64,000 nucleotides of DNA from Bryoerythrophyllum caledonicum. Taxonomy: Eukaryota > Streptophyta > Bryopsida > Pottiales > Pottiaceae. The stretch's first letter is position 1; each line of letters opens with the position of its first letter. Position numbers and translations under genes: made by a program. The DNA is taken from assembly GCA_963971425.1 (NCBI GenBank), contig OZ020515.1:16880291-16944290 (forward strand), in the 5' to 3' direction. This document shows positions 11,573-23,188 of the stretch, piece by piece. The notes below the pieces were generated by a model that saw only the letters and a list, made by a program, of their open reading frames with translations, did not search any database and had not been told where the DNA came from.

Positions 11573-12145
11573 TCAAGTACCTTCAATCCACTCATGCATC
11601 TCTAATTTTGGCTCTGATTGAGAAGGCCCCAAAGGTTGCCAAACCCTCATCTACATCGTAAAAAAGTCAAGCGAGTCGGATGTTTCTCCCTTCATCTCTA
11701 CCTTTTGAGAAGCAAATGAACCTCCCTATCCTCCCACTGCCACCAAGCTAGCATCCACTACACCGGTATCTTCCATCCTCTCTAGTGGTGTCCTTAGCGC
11801 CTCTCCCTAAGTGTCTCTCACCACCGGATGCGTTGATGGAATCCTATCCCTCGTAGGGGACTTATCCACTTCTTCTTCATCAATGTTTGAGTCCTTGTTG
11901 ATTGAGCTATAGTTAGAAGAATAATATTCTGATCCTAATGAACCTAACAATCCTTCCTCTAAAGCTCCTTCATCCGCATTATTGTCCTCTTGTCTCTCTC
12001 GACCAATTGGCTCTATGATCTCCTATGCTATGTCTGGAGCACGTATAATTCCACATGCCGTCTTAGTGATCAACATCTATCCTCGAAAACTATTGCAAAG
12101 TTCATTATAGTTTTGGCAGTATAATGTACACCTTTGCTGAAATTT
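11573..12145 (-). pseudogene. Coding remnant of unknown family, internal stops all TAG
   Basis: One minus-strand frame between TAA (12,146-12,148) and TGA (11,573-11,575) reads about 190 codons with five internal stops at 12,077, 12,023, 11,807, 11,726 and 11,651 (low coordinate of each), every one TAG. The amino-acid text looks coding: it includes an acidic serine-rich stretch with EYYSSNYSS and NIDEEEVDKS. I do not recognise the protein. The simplest reading is a decayed transposon gene in which CAG (Gln) codons became TAG by deamination of methylated C. The frame was assembled by hand and has not been tested against databases. Confidence 0.4.
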
Positions 12146-12400
12146 TTAGAAGTTTTTAGCATGGTTTGTACTTGATATGAAATTTTTCTTCTCTTTTTCT
12201 TAATAAAATCACAATAATTTCAAATTTTGACAAAATTTTTTATGTTTTTTGTAATATAAACGAGACATGTGATCTCATCTCCAGTAGATGAATAAAATAA
12301 ATAAAATCCACTTATATTTTATTGAAAAAGTAGAACATATAGTAAGATTGAAATTGGAATTGATGCCACTATCATAGGCTTCATTGTTCCAAAGATACCC

Positions 12401-13783
12401 TTAACCTCTAAAGGACCACGACCAATTTTTCTTTAAAACTAGTCCAAAATTGCCATTGTCAAAAAGAGGTATGAAAATCATATTTCAACCTCTGAAGGAC
12501 CACAACATCTTAGCACCCAAACTCCATTGTAAACTGCCAGTTTCAATGCATTCAACACAAAATGCAAACAAACACAATTTTTACATACATGACCGTAAAA
12601 ACTTGTACTAGGATTGTACAAGTGTGTGTGGTAAAAAAATCAGTTTGAACGAACAGATTGAAAGATATTAGCCTTTGAATTGAGACATGAACTCTTCTTG
12701 AGGTCATACCAAACACCTTCAACAAACTTTGACCACCTTCTATCGCAACTTTTTGCACTAAACATCCGTGATTTTATAATTTTAACTTAAAAAAGGATCA
12801 TGTTAGGCACATGTGCACCAAATTTTAGAAGTAAAAGAGGGGTAGAAGATGTCCTTAAAAATCCTCCAATGCAACCATGTGCTGAGAATTAAGAGTACAC
12901 TTCAAGTTTTGCATATATCATATCCTTCTCATTTTTTTAATATTAAAAGAACCCGTACGTTAGATGCAAAGATTTCTATTCCCTTTCTAAGAGGATTTTT
13001 TAATTTTTTAAATGGACAAAATTTCAAAATTTTATTGAATTTAGAATTAATTGGGGTTTTGCTACACTATTTGTTATATGTCACACTAAGCCGTTGTGCT
13101 ATTTGAATATGTTATTGAAAAATGTTTGTAACTTTTGAATCATAGGTCATATTTCTATGAAAATAATGTCTACAGGAACCTAATAAAAATTTGCCCATTC
13201 AATGAAATAATCTCAAAAAATAATGCCTAAATTTGAGATTGTGAAACCCTACCCAAACTCAAAATGTCCTCCGAGTGGACATTGGTCCTATAGGGATTAA
13301 AGTGATTTTCAATCATAAGATACTAAAATAGACTTTTATATGAACATGCCATTTTTTTGGTTGCAATACACCACACGGATATGAAAATTATAGCGTTTGA
13401 AATGCAAGGTAATGTTTTTATTCCCCTTGCCCGACAATGTGTGAAAAATGTTTTACCTCGGTTAAAGTATTGTTTTACTAAAGAAATAAATTTTCTAGAC
13501 ATCTTCAGAGAAGGTAATATTTTTTATATGTATAAAACATCTCAATGTCAAAAGAAACTTCTAGCAAAAAAATTGGAGTTGCCTAGAGTCCCCAATTTTA
13601 CACGTAGAATAGCATAACTTTCTCTTAAAGGTCCCGATGTGAAAAGTATCATATGGCCAAAAAGCTACTACTATGCCACATCTTCACAAAAATTCCAAAA
13701 ATTAAATTTTAAAATTGAGACCATAGGAACCTCTCCAGAATGGAAAACGTTCCCCAAGGAGGAAATGGTCCTTCCGGGGTTAA
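12401..13783. mobile_element. Outer TTAA element, family B type
   Basis: Left end TTAACCTCTAAAGGACCA and right end TGGTCCTTCCGGGGTTAA are inverted with few mismatches, and a second element of the same type lies inside (12,485-13,300). Removing it leaves about 570 bp. No coding capacity. Confidence 0.55.
12485..13300 (-). mobile_element. Inner TTAA element, family B copy 1
   Basis: Ends are TCAACCTCTGAAGGACCA (TTAA decayed to TCAA) and TTGGTCCTATAGGGATTAA. The 816-bp body aligns, in opposite orientation, with 55,228-56,076, including GCATTCAACACAAAATG and TTAGGCACATGTGCACCAAA. Confidence 0.65.
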
Positions 13784-14037
13784 ACATCACAATGTGCCAT
13801 TCATGGCCACAATATTCCACATGTATGGTGTCGTATCACAATATGATATGGTTCAAATATTGAAATGACCTCCAAATGAAAGATGTTAATTAAAGAATCT
13901 TCAATTCAAAGGTGTATGTCTTGCTATAATTGAATACTTTTTTGTAAAATACATACATGCATATATATACGTATATACGGTTCCCAACTCAAGTTCAAGG
14001 GGCTAAACAACCATGACAAGTGAATCATGCACATGAC
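13784..14037. other. No recognisable feature
   Basis: AT-rich, with a short TATATATACGTATATAC stretch near 13,960. Confidence 0.4.
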
Positions 14038-14038
14038 C

Positions 14039-14383
14039 TCTGAAGAGTTGAAGGACAGGTGTGGAATATGCAACAGCTTCTGAACTCATTCGGAAGTGGC
14101 TTTCGCAGAGAGAATTCAGAGCATAAGGCTTGATCACCTGTCATACTCATTTTGAATTTTGCAGGGGAAACAGAAAGACACTTACATCTATAGCAAGAGA
14201 AGAGTTGCAGTACACATCAAAAGCCAAGCAGAAGAATCATACGCTGGCACAACGTCTTTCTCATGTTCATTTTCATTGCAAAACCGCTGTCTGGTGTTTG
14301 CTGATGCGGATCCTCACAGGACCAATGATACCTCACATTACGAGATCAACGTACAAGGATTGCCTTTAGTAGCATGCATTGAA
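14039..14383 (+). other. Exon-like patch, possible host gene fragment
   Basis: Sequence from about 14,165 follows a TTTTGCAG acceptor-like string and stays open for ~73 codons (contains RRVAVHIKSQAEES and RCLVFADADP) to GTGAGTAC, a good donor-like string near 14,384. Upstream at 14,060-14,115 two frames also look coding (for example VEYATASELIRKWLSQREF). Composition is more balanced than the surroundings. I do not recognise a family and no longer gene model can be built, so this may be a pseudogene or chance. Confidence 0.25.
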
Positions 14384-14924
14384 AGTGAGTACATCATAAA
14401 TTGAAGGCCTTGACCTGGCTCCTGGATGTCCTACCCATTGATTTTCCCAAAAGCTGAATGTAGCACATGTGGGAGACCAATGAAACGCATTGGTGAAATC
14501 TCCCTTTGCATCATCGTGGCCTCACTGTGATGAACAGCGATCCTAATATCAATTTCTGAAAATTGGCAAAAATGCTGCAACCTGCACTTTGAATGAGTTA
14601 GTTAAGCTATTCAAGCCTCATAACCAACAAGTTAACCCTTTAGTGCCCAGGTTATGTTTCTCCAAAACCAAGATTTCTGCTGATTTTTGTCTTTGAACTA
14701 ACTTTGATGAAAATAGAATGCCTAATTTTAATATCCAACCTTACAAAACTGAACACAAACCATGACTTAAACAATGGGGAAAATTTGCACAACATCCAAC
14801 AGTTGATGGAATGAATTATAGTGATTAATGTTACCATATGTAGGTAATGAAAATTGTGGACTTTGGAGGGTATACTACTTTATCCATTGATTGATTCTTG
14901 CAAGAATATTGGTACTTTGGATAA
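14384..14924. other. No gene; one TTAA-type end
   Basis: TTAACCCTTTAGTGCCC at 14,632 looks like a left terminus of the TTAA elements, but I could not find its partner. Confidence 0.35.
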
Positions 14925-15127
14925 AAAGAGGTTCACATGTGCACTAGGTTGATAGCTTTGCATTGACATAGCATATGTGAAGAAAACATTTATGCATGAT
15001 TACTGATGATTTTTTTACTTTTGTCTACTTGATTCTATACAAAAATGTTCCAAATTGATACGAATTAAAACGGAAGTTTTGTATGCAATGAGAGAGATCA
15101 ACAATCACAAAAAGAAAAGAAAAAAAC
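14925..15127. repeat. Dispersed repeat D, copy 2 (inverted relative to copy 1)
   Basis: Reverse complement of 6,865-7,110. The match stops near 15,127, where the truncated LINE begins, consistent with the LINE having inserted into this repeat. Confidence 0.6.
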
Positions 15128-15128
15128 T

Positions 15129-16911
15129 TTGTTTCCGGGAGGGAGGGCCGGGGTGAAGAAAGTGTATGTTTGTACCACCACTAAGCCCATGTCTACTGGA
15201 CATGGGTTAGAAGTATGGAACTACTTCCCCCTCTCGAGGGTAGACACTATGTACCACGTAACAAGTAACCAAGAACCAAAAACCAAGGACACCAAGGAGG
15301 CTACTGTGATGAACCATTGAGTAGGTTTTGATGGGGAATCTAGCGTGTGTGGGATGGGTTGGTTATTTTTTAGATTCCTTTTGTGTAAGAGTATAGACAT
15401 GGCATGTTGGATTGCAACAATGTTAATATTTGTAAAGGTGGTCTTAATTGAGGTCATGGGAATTTTGAATGTTTCTTTGAGGGTTGTCATTGAGGGGATA
15501 AAGGTGGTGGCTCTAGCATCCACGGTGATGACAATAAGGGGGTCTACTTTCCATCCGAGTGCTTGAATATCATTGAGGAGTGGTTGGTATTAATTTATTT
15601 TGTTTACAATGGCTTGCGGTGAAATTTTTTCATCACAATATTTGAATTCAATAAATTGAATAGTGAGATTTGGGTCTATGTGGGTTGGTGGGGAGTCTTT
15701 GTATGGTAGCCCTCTAACACATAGTAGGTTGGGTTTAAATCTTGCATTACAAAGACATCTTTGAGTACTGCATGTGCATGGTAGTATCCATGGAGGAGGT
15801 GTATTTTCTTGCTCGTTGTCATTAAAGGTTCCGGCATTCATGAGGATAAAGCAGCAGGATTTGTTTGATGACACAATTAGTTTGCGGATTGGCCATACCG
15901 CTTTGTTGTGGCATTTGACAATTAGAGCATGTGTATGAGGGTTATGGCATTCGAGTAAAACGTGTAACCATTTGCGTGGGTTAGTGGTATTGCATATTGA
16001 ACATGTTATGGAAGGGAATATTTCTATGCCAAAGTAAAGTTGTTTACGGGCGTTTTCCATATATTGTCCGGTGCGGAATTTGATTAGGCACGTTTTTTGA
16101 GAGTCCGTGATTATGGGATTTTTCCAAAAGTTGGTGGAGAGCTCGTTGTTAATGTTTGTGTTACCGGTCCAATTATCAATATTGGGGAAATTCTCCTTAA
16201 GTATTTCCAAATTATTTTTAATGTCATGTTTCCTGAGGTATTTATCCAAGAATCTTATGGGGCCTTTGTTGGGGGTTTTATCCACAGAGGGCCATGAAAG
16301 TAGTATGGGGTGGCATGGGCGTGTTTGTAGTGGTGTTTGGCATCTTGGTAGGCTTTCTCTTGACCTTCTTTTGCTAATTTGTCGGCTTGTTCGTTGATGT
16401 TGATGATAACGTGAGCTCAAACTTTATGGAGTGTGGTGATTTGTGTGCGATTTTGGAGCATTTTGACCATGGATGTTAGGTTAGTTTGGTCTGGATGACT
16501 ATTGTATTGAGTGAGGTGTTTTATGTGTGTATTTAGGAGGTATAATACATTAATGCAATCTGTGAAAATGTGTGCCGGTTCATTGAGGTATTGCATGGTA
16601 ATTATCTCGAGGGTATAATAGATAGCCATTATTTTGGCTCTAACGATATTGTAGAGTCCATGTAGTCTTTTGGCAAGTTTAATTTGTTTGGTGGAGTTGT
16701 ATATTCCATAGCTGGCTTTTTCCCAGTGCTAATGTCCCGGACTTACTTTGGTTGGTTCTTTGAAGGAACCGTCGGTGTAGTAACTAAAGTTTGGGTCAAG
16801 TTTTAGAGGGGTGTAAGTTTGATATCTGGAAAATAATGGGGTTGGAGGGGATAGTGGTGTGAGATTGTTTATAGAGGGGCTCTTAGACCATTTTATATTG
16901 TATCGGGTCAC
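15129..16911 (-). pseudogene. 5'-truncated LINE copy: RNase H, zinc finger, 3' UTR
   Basis: Minus-strand frames match the C-terminal third of the large LINE ORF2 at 23.1-24.8 kb. They include the RNase H catalytic strings FSYYTDGSFK and HIFTDCIN (about 16,911-16,417), the LINE C-terminal domain with a CSIC...H...C zinc-binding pattern (16,420-15,590) and the tail VDARATTFIPSM (15,523-15,221). Stops and frameshifts at about 16,417 and 16,630-16,730 break the frame. The copy begins just upstream of RNase H, so 5' truncation removed endonuclease and RT, the usual result of incomplete reverse transcription. Its 3' UTR (15,140-15,230) aligns with that of the large copy. The tail after the 3' end is a T/C-rich stretch on the minus strand. 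Confidence 0.85.
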
Positions 16912-16914
16912 CTA

Positions 16915-18768
16915 CAAAATGGAAGACGTAGTGGTTGTGCATTTTGACAATGCCATGGCGGAATCAACACAATACAAGGAGGGCACTGAACTATATAGTC
17001 CTGATGAGACACCCAACTTCCATCAAATAGAGATGCTTCTCCATCAATATTGTCACATGGTTGGAGAACGGGCACTCTCTGAAATTGTTGTGCGTATTCT
17101 AGCCCTTATATTTTGGCTAGCTCTTGTGAATGGAACTGGAGTATGTATTCCTTTGTCCACAACAAGAGCCAAAATTGGTAAGCCCCGGAAAAGAAAGAGT
17201 CATTGGTGTATATTTATACTAATAGTTGTGTACTTCATCAAAGACCAGAGGCCAATTTGGTTTGTTGGTATATCCTGGGCTAGGATTCCAACCCAGATGC
17301 CATTGGTTTCATCCTGGTGGGTGAACGCAATTGTGAATTTTACAAGATGCGAGCATAGGAAGAGAAGGAGGATGATATGGAAGCAAACGGAGTACCTTGG
17401 GAGTACCGGCGGAACCCATATCTTTGGAAGGAGGGTGCCGATCACCTTGAGGAAACAAGAAACTACTATGGGGATGACAAAAATTTAGAAGAAGACCCCC
17501 TTGATGGCCGTTGGAGCCCTTGGACACCCAATCTTTGTTCAATTTCTTTGCCTCCTCTTTCTCAAAATGAAGACATTGTTGTAGTGGAGCCTTTCACTTC
17601 TTTTTTGAAGAGCGACAATCCAAATGCGGCTAACCCTGATGAATGTGAAACCCCCACTACGACAACGACAACGATGACAATCCCGCTTCAGAAAATCGCG
17701 GTGGAAATGGAGATGGTCACAACAACAAAGGTAGAAGGAACGTAGGAAACAATGCAACTCCAATTGTGAAGGATCTATTGACAATCGTCATGGAAATAGG
17801 GGGCCCGGGGAGTGGGTGCATCAGCTCGTAGCAATAGAGTCGTTAAAGGACACCACGGCACAAACATTGGAAATACAACAATGACACAACTGGTTGCAAG
17901 AAATCAAAAGGTTGTTAATGTAGCAAGACATTTTGACCTTGACCGTGTAGACCCCCACAATGTTTTTGCATTTATAGAGGACCTTGTCCATGGACCCGCA
18001 ACAATTGCGATGCGTAGTGTTGTTCTTGACCAAAATACAGAGACGCCACATTCCCAAAATCCCTCTTCTACTACAACTTTGAATGCTAGCAACCGACCTT
18101 TCCAAGAAGAGTTAAGCTCCGTTGAGAATGTTGAAGTGACACATCCAAATCCTTCCAATGCTACTACTGGTGGTAGACCCCCTTCGGCCCGTAGGCCCAT
18201 CTTAATCATCCAGTGGATCAATATCAACGAGGCCATGGAGGGACTAGAGGCCGTGGAGGGAGTGAGGGCCAAGGAGAGACTAGAGGCCGTGGCAGAAGAA
18301 ACAACGGCGAAGCGTCATCTTCGAGGCCTTCTAAACGTCGTCTCATCAAAATAGGCATAAAAGACCCAAACATCGTGATAGAACCGTTTGTGGACATATA
18401 TGTTTTGGGACACATTTTGCCAAGGTCGGCGTTTGTTGTTCCTCGAGTATCTTGTCCTACTGCCGGTCCAACTATAAATTTAGACGCAGAGGACCCTAAA
18501 GCACATTGATAGAAGAGGTTCAAATGCTCACGTTGCAATGGTGAAACAATTGTGGAGCTTCGAAATGAAAACTCGGAAGTCGAAGGCTATTGGTTCATAG
18601 ATGGTAGCGATGGAGAATATGAACATGGTAACAGTGAAGGTGACAATGATGACGACGTTTCTGATTGCGATGAGGTACCATCAGTTATGATGCTGTCATT
18701 CGAGATGATATTTTAGCTAGCCCATCTATCCAAGGAGTGCGCAAATCAAGTCGTTTGAATAGTTGAAG
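16915..18768 (+). pseudogene. Frame-broken coding region of unknown family
   Basis: Successive plus-strand frames (16,859-17,488; 17,377-17,745; about 17,650-17,830 in another frame; 17,812-18,354; 18,213-18,760) have balanced composition and protein-like text, with frameshifts between them. Visible features are an Asn/Gly/Asp-rich stretch near 17,650-17,760, an RG-rich stretch (GRGGSEGQGETRGRGRR near 18,250), an acidic run DGSDGEYEHGNSEGDNDDD near 18,600 and a possible C-terminus ending RKSSRLNS before TGA near 18,765. It could be a decayed transposon gene. I do not recognise a domain and make no functional claim. Confidence 0.35.
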
Positions 18769-18769
18769 G

Positions 18770-21335
18770 TCACCAACAGTAGCTTTGTAGGTCTTTAAGA
18801 TTTCAAGAGTATTGTAGCAATTTTAAAGAAAGATATACGACAATAAATAAGGATTTTCTTAGATAACAAGTGAAAATATGATATGTTTTGGAAGTATAGA
18901 TTGATTGTGTTGTTGTCGTACCGTACAATGCATGAATTTTATAAATATTTTTGGTTATCACAAACATTGAAGCCCCTATGTCAGTAATACTTTTATATTT
19001 ATCATGCATGTCGAAGTCATTGGTAAGTGCAATCAAACGGTTGAACCCCAAAACCTTAAATACTTAACCTGACACAGACGCCCGCACATTGACGTAGACG
19101 TCCGCGCCAAAACCTTCCGTTTCTGCAAGGCCTCCAATTTTGCACCTTGGTTCCAGCGTGAAATGACACGTTACAAAGTGACGAGTCATTTATAGGAAAA
19201 TGTTCTAACCTTGGACAAATTACAAGGCCTACTTGAAAAAAGCCATCCGGTCCATTAGTCCATCCGGTCCGGTTTGCCCGTCCACTCGTCTTGTCCGATG
19301 ACATCAATCCGCCGATTATGACAACCTTGGACAAATTACAATGCATTTCAGAAATGCATTGTGGGATTCTGAGCTCTAAGCGAGTACTTGATAAGAGACA
19401 ATAGAATTCATTGTGTGGTGCCACTGTTGTTCTTAGGATTGTTTGCGGCAATCATTCCAAGTTTTTATCGAGTTTGATGTAATGCTCTTGAGGTTGTGGT
19501 ACAATTCTTTCCATGGGAGAAGCTTTGCAAATTTTTTGCAAATTAGGGCCTGAGTGAGTGTGTGGGGCTTGATCCAAACGTGATGATCAAGGCTTTTTTT
19601 TTGGTGAAACTTTGACAGGTTCGCTTTGCTGCCAAACGTGGGTTGGGTAAAATTTTGGAAGGAAGATATGTCATTAGCCAAAAGGGAATTTGGCGAACGA
19701 AAAAAAAATGTTGGTGATGATGTTGAAGAGCTTTGACAATGTACTCACGCGCCATAACGTACTACTTACGTAATCTCTTATTTATCTCAAGGTATAGCGG
19801 GCGATGGAGAGCGATAATTGGAGGCGAGGTAGTGGGGGTCTTCACGTGCAAGTGCATCAATTGCTTGGTTTTGTTGCTTTGATACCATTTTTGTTGATAT
19901 GATTGTGCTGTGAGTTTGAGCGGCATTTAGTCGAGGAAGAGTAGTGGTTCCCTAAGAATGCTCAAATTTTTTCGGTTCTACTACAGACTTGCACAAAGGA
20001 GAAGGAGATGCCAATGTGTGTATTAAATGTCTGTCTACATGTCGTGGACGATGAGGTTGACAATGTTCAATGTTTGTGTTGATTTCCAAATCAAAGATGT
20101 GGATGGTCATGTTTTAACTTTTGAACGAGTTATAGCCATAAGAGGCTTGTTCCTCTTATTTTGATTTATATTTTTGATTTGTTGTTGGAGATATTTTGGA
20201 GGCTTTTGTAAATTACAGAGCACACCATCACCACTTGGATGCAGTGCAAGTTGCAGAGGACAACTACTGACCATCTCAATTGCATGAACCTGCATAAAAG
20301 AAATCCATAAAGTCCTAGAACCCAAAACCTAAAATTGTGCAAATGACGACATTTCCATCATATTCAAGAATTTCAAGAGGTACATTGACACTTAAGAAGT
20401 TGAAATAGGGTGTGTCGGGACCACTTTTGGCCCATCGGTTATAACACAGGTTCCACTAGTTTATATATATTATACTACTAGACCTCCCGTATTCCTCAAG
20501 GGGCCAATGATAATCCTCAATAAAGTGAACTTATGCCCATTATTTAGATACTAGGATTCCCTATGTATATAAGTAAAAGTGACCCGGATATCGCCACGTG
20601 GCAAATTTTGGGATGCCTAGGTATTGGTCCGGTTATTAGCCCTTGGCCATTTATTATATGTATTTGACTAGTATACCAACCCTTTGTCTCCAACGGATAG
20701 TGTAAGTTTAGGTAAGGTAACTAGAATTTTAAAAGAAAAAATAAAAGTAAAAGAAATAAAAGTAAATGCCACATATTTCCGCCTCCTATGGTGGGTATCA
20801 CCTATGTATCCCTAGTTTCCATCACCAGGTATATCCCTTCCTCTTTTATGTAGCTACTAGCAGTTGGCGCTTGCTTTGCAACGCATTAGTTCAACCATTT
20901 TAATGTAGTTTTTATATCACAATATATAAAAAAGAAAGGTAACAACAATCTACATAAAATATAAATATGTCTTTTGAAACCTATGCATGAATTTTAATAA
21001 TGTAATAGAATAGAATAGAAAAAAATTAGAGGTTTTGAGTGCACACGCTACTACATATGATTCCATATTTACAGTGTCTCCCTAGCTTGCTCATATTGTT
21101 TCTTCGGCTCCAGGGAACACCCTATGTAGTGGTCAATTTTGTACAACATTCATTTAGAATGGAGATCGGCAAAAAAATTGGGAAATTCTAGAGATTTATT
21201 AAGGTGATATCCATGTGATGCCAAGGTGACACACAATTGATACTTAGGTAATACCCATTGATACGCATTGTGTCCAAGCCGCTACAATCTGGAAAATTAT
21301 TTAGTTCAACAGGTAGTGTCCAAAAGTGACCACAT
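18770..21335. other. No supported gene
   Basis: A GC-richer patch lies at 19,080-19,330, with an 18-bp direct repeat ACCTTGGACAAATTACAA at about 19,208 and 19,323. Minus-strand frames at 19,433-19,755 are short and unrecognised. The rest is AT-rich. Confidence 0.4.
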
Positions 21336-21894
21336 AGGGCCGCTTCACACCTGACGCCCAAGTCAAGAGTCTGTCGGTTTCCACCAATGAGATTGCTTGA
21401 ATGGCCAAAGTCCGGCCTCTCGGCCTTCACACCAAAGGCCAAAGTCCAAAGGCCATTGCCTTCCAATGTGCCAACATGGCAGTACTTTTGGAGAGTTTTG
21501 GCGCCAAGGCGACTAACTCTTGAGCAAAACTTGGGTCGCCATTTTTTTTGACCCAAACTTTCTTTGAGAGCCCGTCGATTTTTTCAATAAAATAATCAAA
21601 ATTTGACAAGAACTGAAATAGATGAAAGAGGCCAAACTTTTCGGCTGATTTTTTTTGGCTGGTTTTTTTGGTTAATTTTTATTGACTAATTTTTTTGGGC
21701 TAATTTTTTTTGGCATAATGATATGGGGTTTGGACTTTGGACTTGGGCTTTGGGGCTTCACACCACAGCCGCCCAAAGACTTCAATATACATGTTTTAAT
21801 GTTTTTTTTAATCCAAAAGTTTGGACTCTAGCATTAGTTCGGGCAGAAATTTTGACGCACAGACTCTCGACTCCGCTTGGTGTGAAGCGGCCCT
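21336..21894. mobile_element. 559-bp element with ~40-bp imperfect inverted termini
   Basis: The left end AGGGCCGCTTCACACC matches the reverse complement of the right end GGTGTGAAGCGGCCCT exactly, and the similarity continues through an AGAGTCTGT block on both sides. The CTTCACACC core also occurs twice inside (about 21,425 and 21,757). It is probably a short non-autonomous DNA transposon. No convincing target duplication was seen, so the superfamily is open. Confidence 0.6.
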
Positions 21895-21952
21895 GAGTAT
21901 GGCATTTCGGTGAGCTGCTCATACTAACCATAGCACCATGGCAGGTTGCTAA

Positions 21953-21965
21953 GCAGAAAACCAAG
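21953..21965. repeat. LINE target-site duplication, 3' side
   Basis: GCAGAAAACCAAG, identical to 55,211-55,223 at the other end of the LINE. The last two or three bases could equally belong to the (AAG)n tail. Confidence 0.8.
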
Positions 21966-23014
21966 AAGAAGAAGAAGAAGAAGAAGAAGAAGAAGAAGAA
22001 GAAGAAGAAGAAGAAGAAGAAGAAGAAGAAGAAGAAGAAGAAGAAGAAGAAGAAGAAGAAGAAGAAGAAGAAGAAGAAGAAGAAGAAGAAGAAGAAGAAG
22101 AAGAAGAAGAAGAAGAAGAAGAAGAAGAAGAAGAAGAAGAAGAAGAAGAAGAAGAAGAAGAAGAAGAAGAAGAAGAAGAAGAAGAAGAAGAAGAAGAAGA
22201 AGAAGAAGAAGAAGAAGAAGAAGAAGAAGAAGAAGAAGAAGAAGAAGAAGAAGAAGAAGAAGAAGAAGAAGAAGAAGAAGAAGAAGAAGAAGAAGAAGAA
22301 GAAGAAGAAGAAGAAGAAGAAGAAGAAGAAGAAGAAGAAGAAGAAGAAGAAGAAGAAGAAGAAGAAGAAGAAGAAGAAGAAGAAGAAGAAGAAGAAGAAG
22401 AAGAAGAAGAAGAAGAAGAAGAAGAAGAAGAAGAAGAAGAAGAAGAAGAAGAAGAAGAAGAAGAAGAAGAAGAAGAAGAAGAAGAAGAAGAAGAAGAAGA
22501 AGAAGAAGAAGAAGAAGAAGAAGAAGAAGAAGAAGAAGAAGAAGAAGAAGAAGAAGAAGAAGAAGAAGAAGAAGAAGAAGAAGAAGAAGAAGAAGAAGAA
22601 GAAGAAGAAGAAGAAGAAGAAGAAGAAGAAGAAGAAGAAGAAGAAGAAGAAGAAGAAGAAGAAGAAGAAGAAGAAGAAGAAGAAGAAGAAGAAGAAGAAG
22701 AAGAAGAAGAAGAAGAAGAAGAAGAAGAAGAAGAAGAAGAAGAAGAAGAAGAAGAAGAAGAAGAAGAAGAAGAAGAAGAAGAAGAAGAAGAAGAAGAAGA
22801 AGAAGAAGAAGAAGAAGAAGAAGAAGAAGAAGAAGAAGAAGAAGAAGAAGAAGAAGAAGAAGAAGAAGAAGAAGAAGAAGAAGAAGAAGAAGAAGAAGAA
22901 GAAGAAGAAGAAGAAGAAGAAGAAGAAGAAGAAGAAGAAGAAGAAGAAGAAGAAGAAGAAGAAGAAGAAGAAGAAGAAGAAGAAGAAGAAGAAGAAGAAG
23001 AAGAAGAAGAAGAA
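21963..23014. repeat. (AAG)n tract, ~350 uninterrupted copies
   Basis: 1,052 bp of pure AAG on the plus strand, which is CTT/TTC on the LINE sense strand. It directly follows the LINE terminal hairpin and is bounded by the LINE target duplication, so it is the element's 3' tail, probably expanded after insertion. The long polyarginine, polyphenylalanine and polyserine frames over it are artefacts. Assembly may misstate its length. Confidence 0.95.
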
Positions 23015-23039
23015 CGCCGGTACCCGAAGGGTACCGGCG
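23015..23039 (-). other. Perfect 11-bp hairpin at the LINE 3' end
   Basis: Arms CGCCGGTACCC and GGGTACCGGCG enclose a 3-nt loop (GAA on the plus strand, UUC in the transcript). It sits between the 3' UTR and the CTT tail. In some LINE families a 3' stem-loop is what the reverse transcriptase recognises; that role here is inference. Confidence 0.85.
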
Positions 23040-23188
23040 CGAATAAAGTGTCTGTTCGTTCCACTACTAAGACCATGCCCACCGGACAAGGAATTAGTGA
23101 GTTGGAACTACTTCCCCCTTTCGAGGGTAGACACTATGTAACGGGTAGCCAGAAACCAATCAAGACAAACCAAGGCGGGGGAAAGAAA

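Noticed and set aside
16859..17488. 209-codon plus frame as an intact gene
   Set aside because: Its start overlaps the truncated LINE, frames shift repeatedly downstream and no domain is recognised; kept only as a degenerate remnant.
20460..20900. A second small Helitron
   Set aside because: TATATTATACTACTAGACC resembles a Helitron start, but no terminal hairpin with CTRR was found downstream.
21963..23014. CRISPR-like array
   Set aside because: It is a pure trinucleotide repeat with no spacers; this is eukaryotic repeat DNA.
21782..23089. Open frames of 366-435 codons encoding polyphenylalanine, polyarginine and polyserine
   Set aside because: They are translations of the AAG tract in different frames and strands, not genes.
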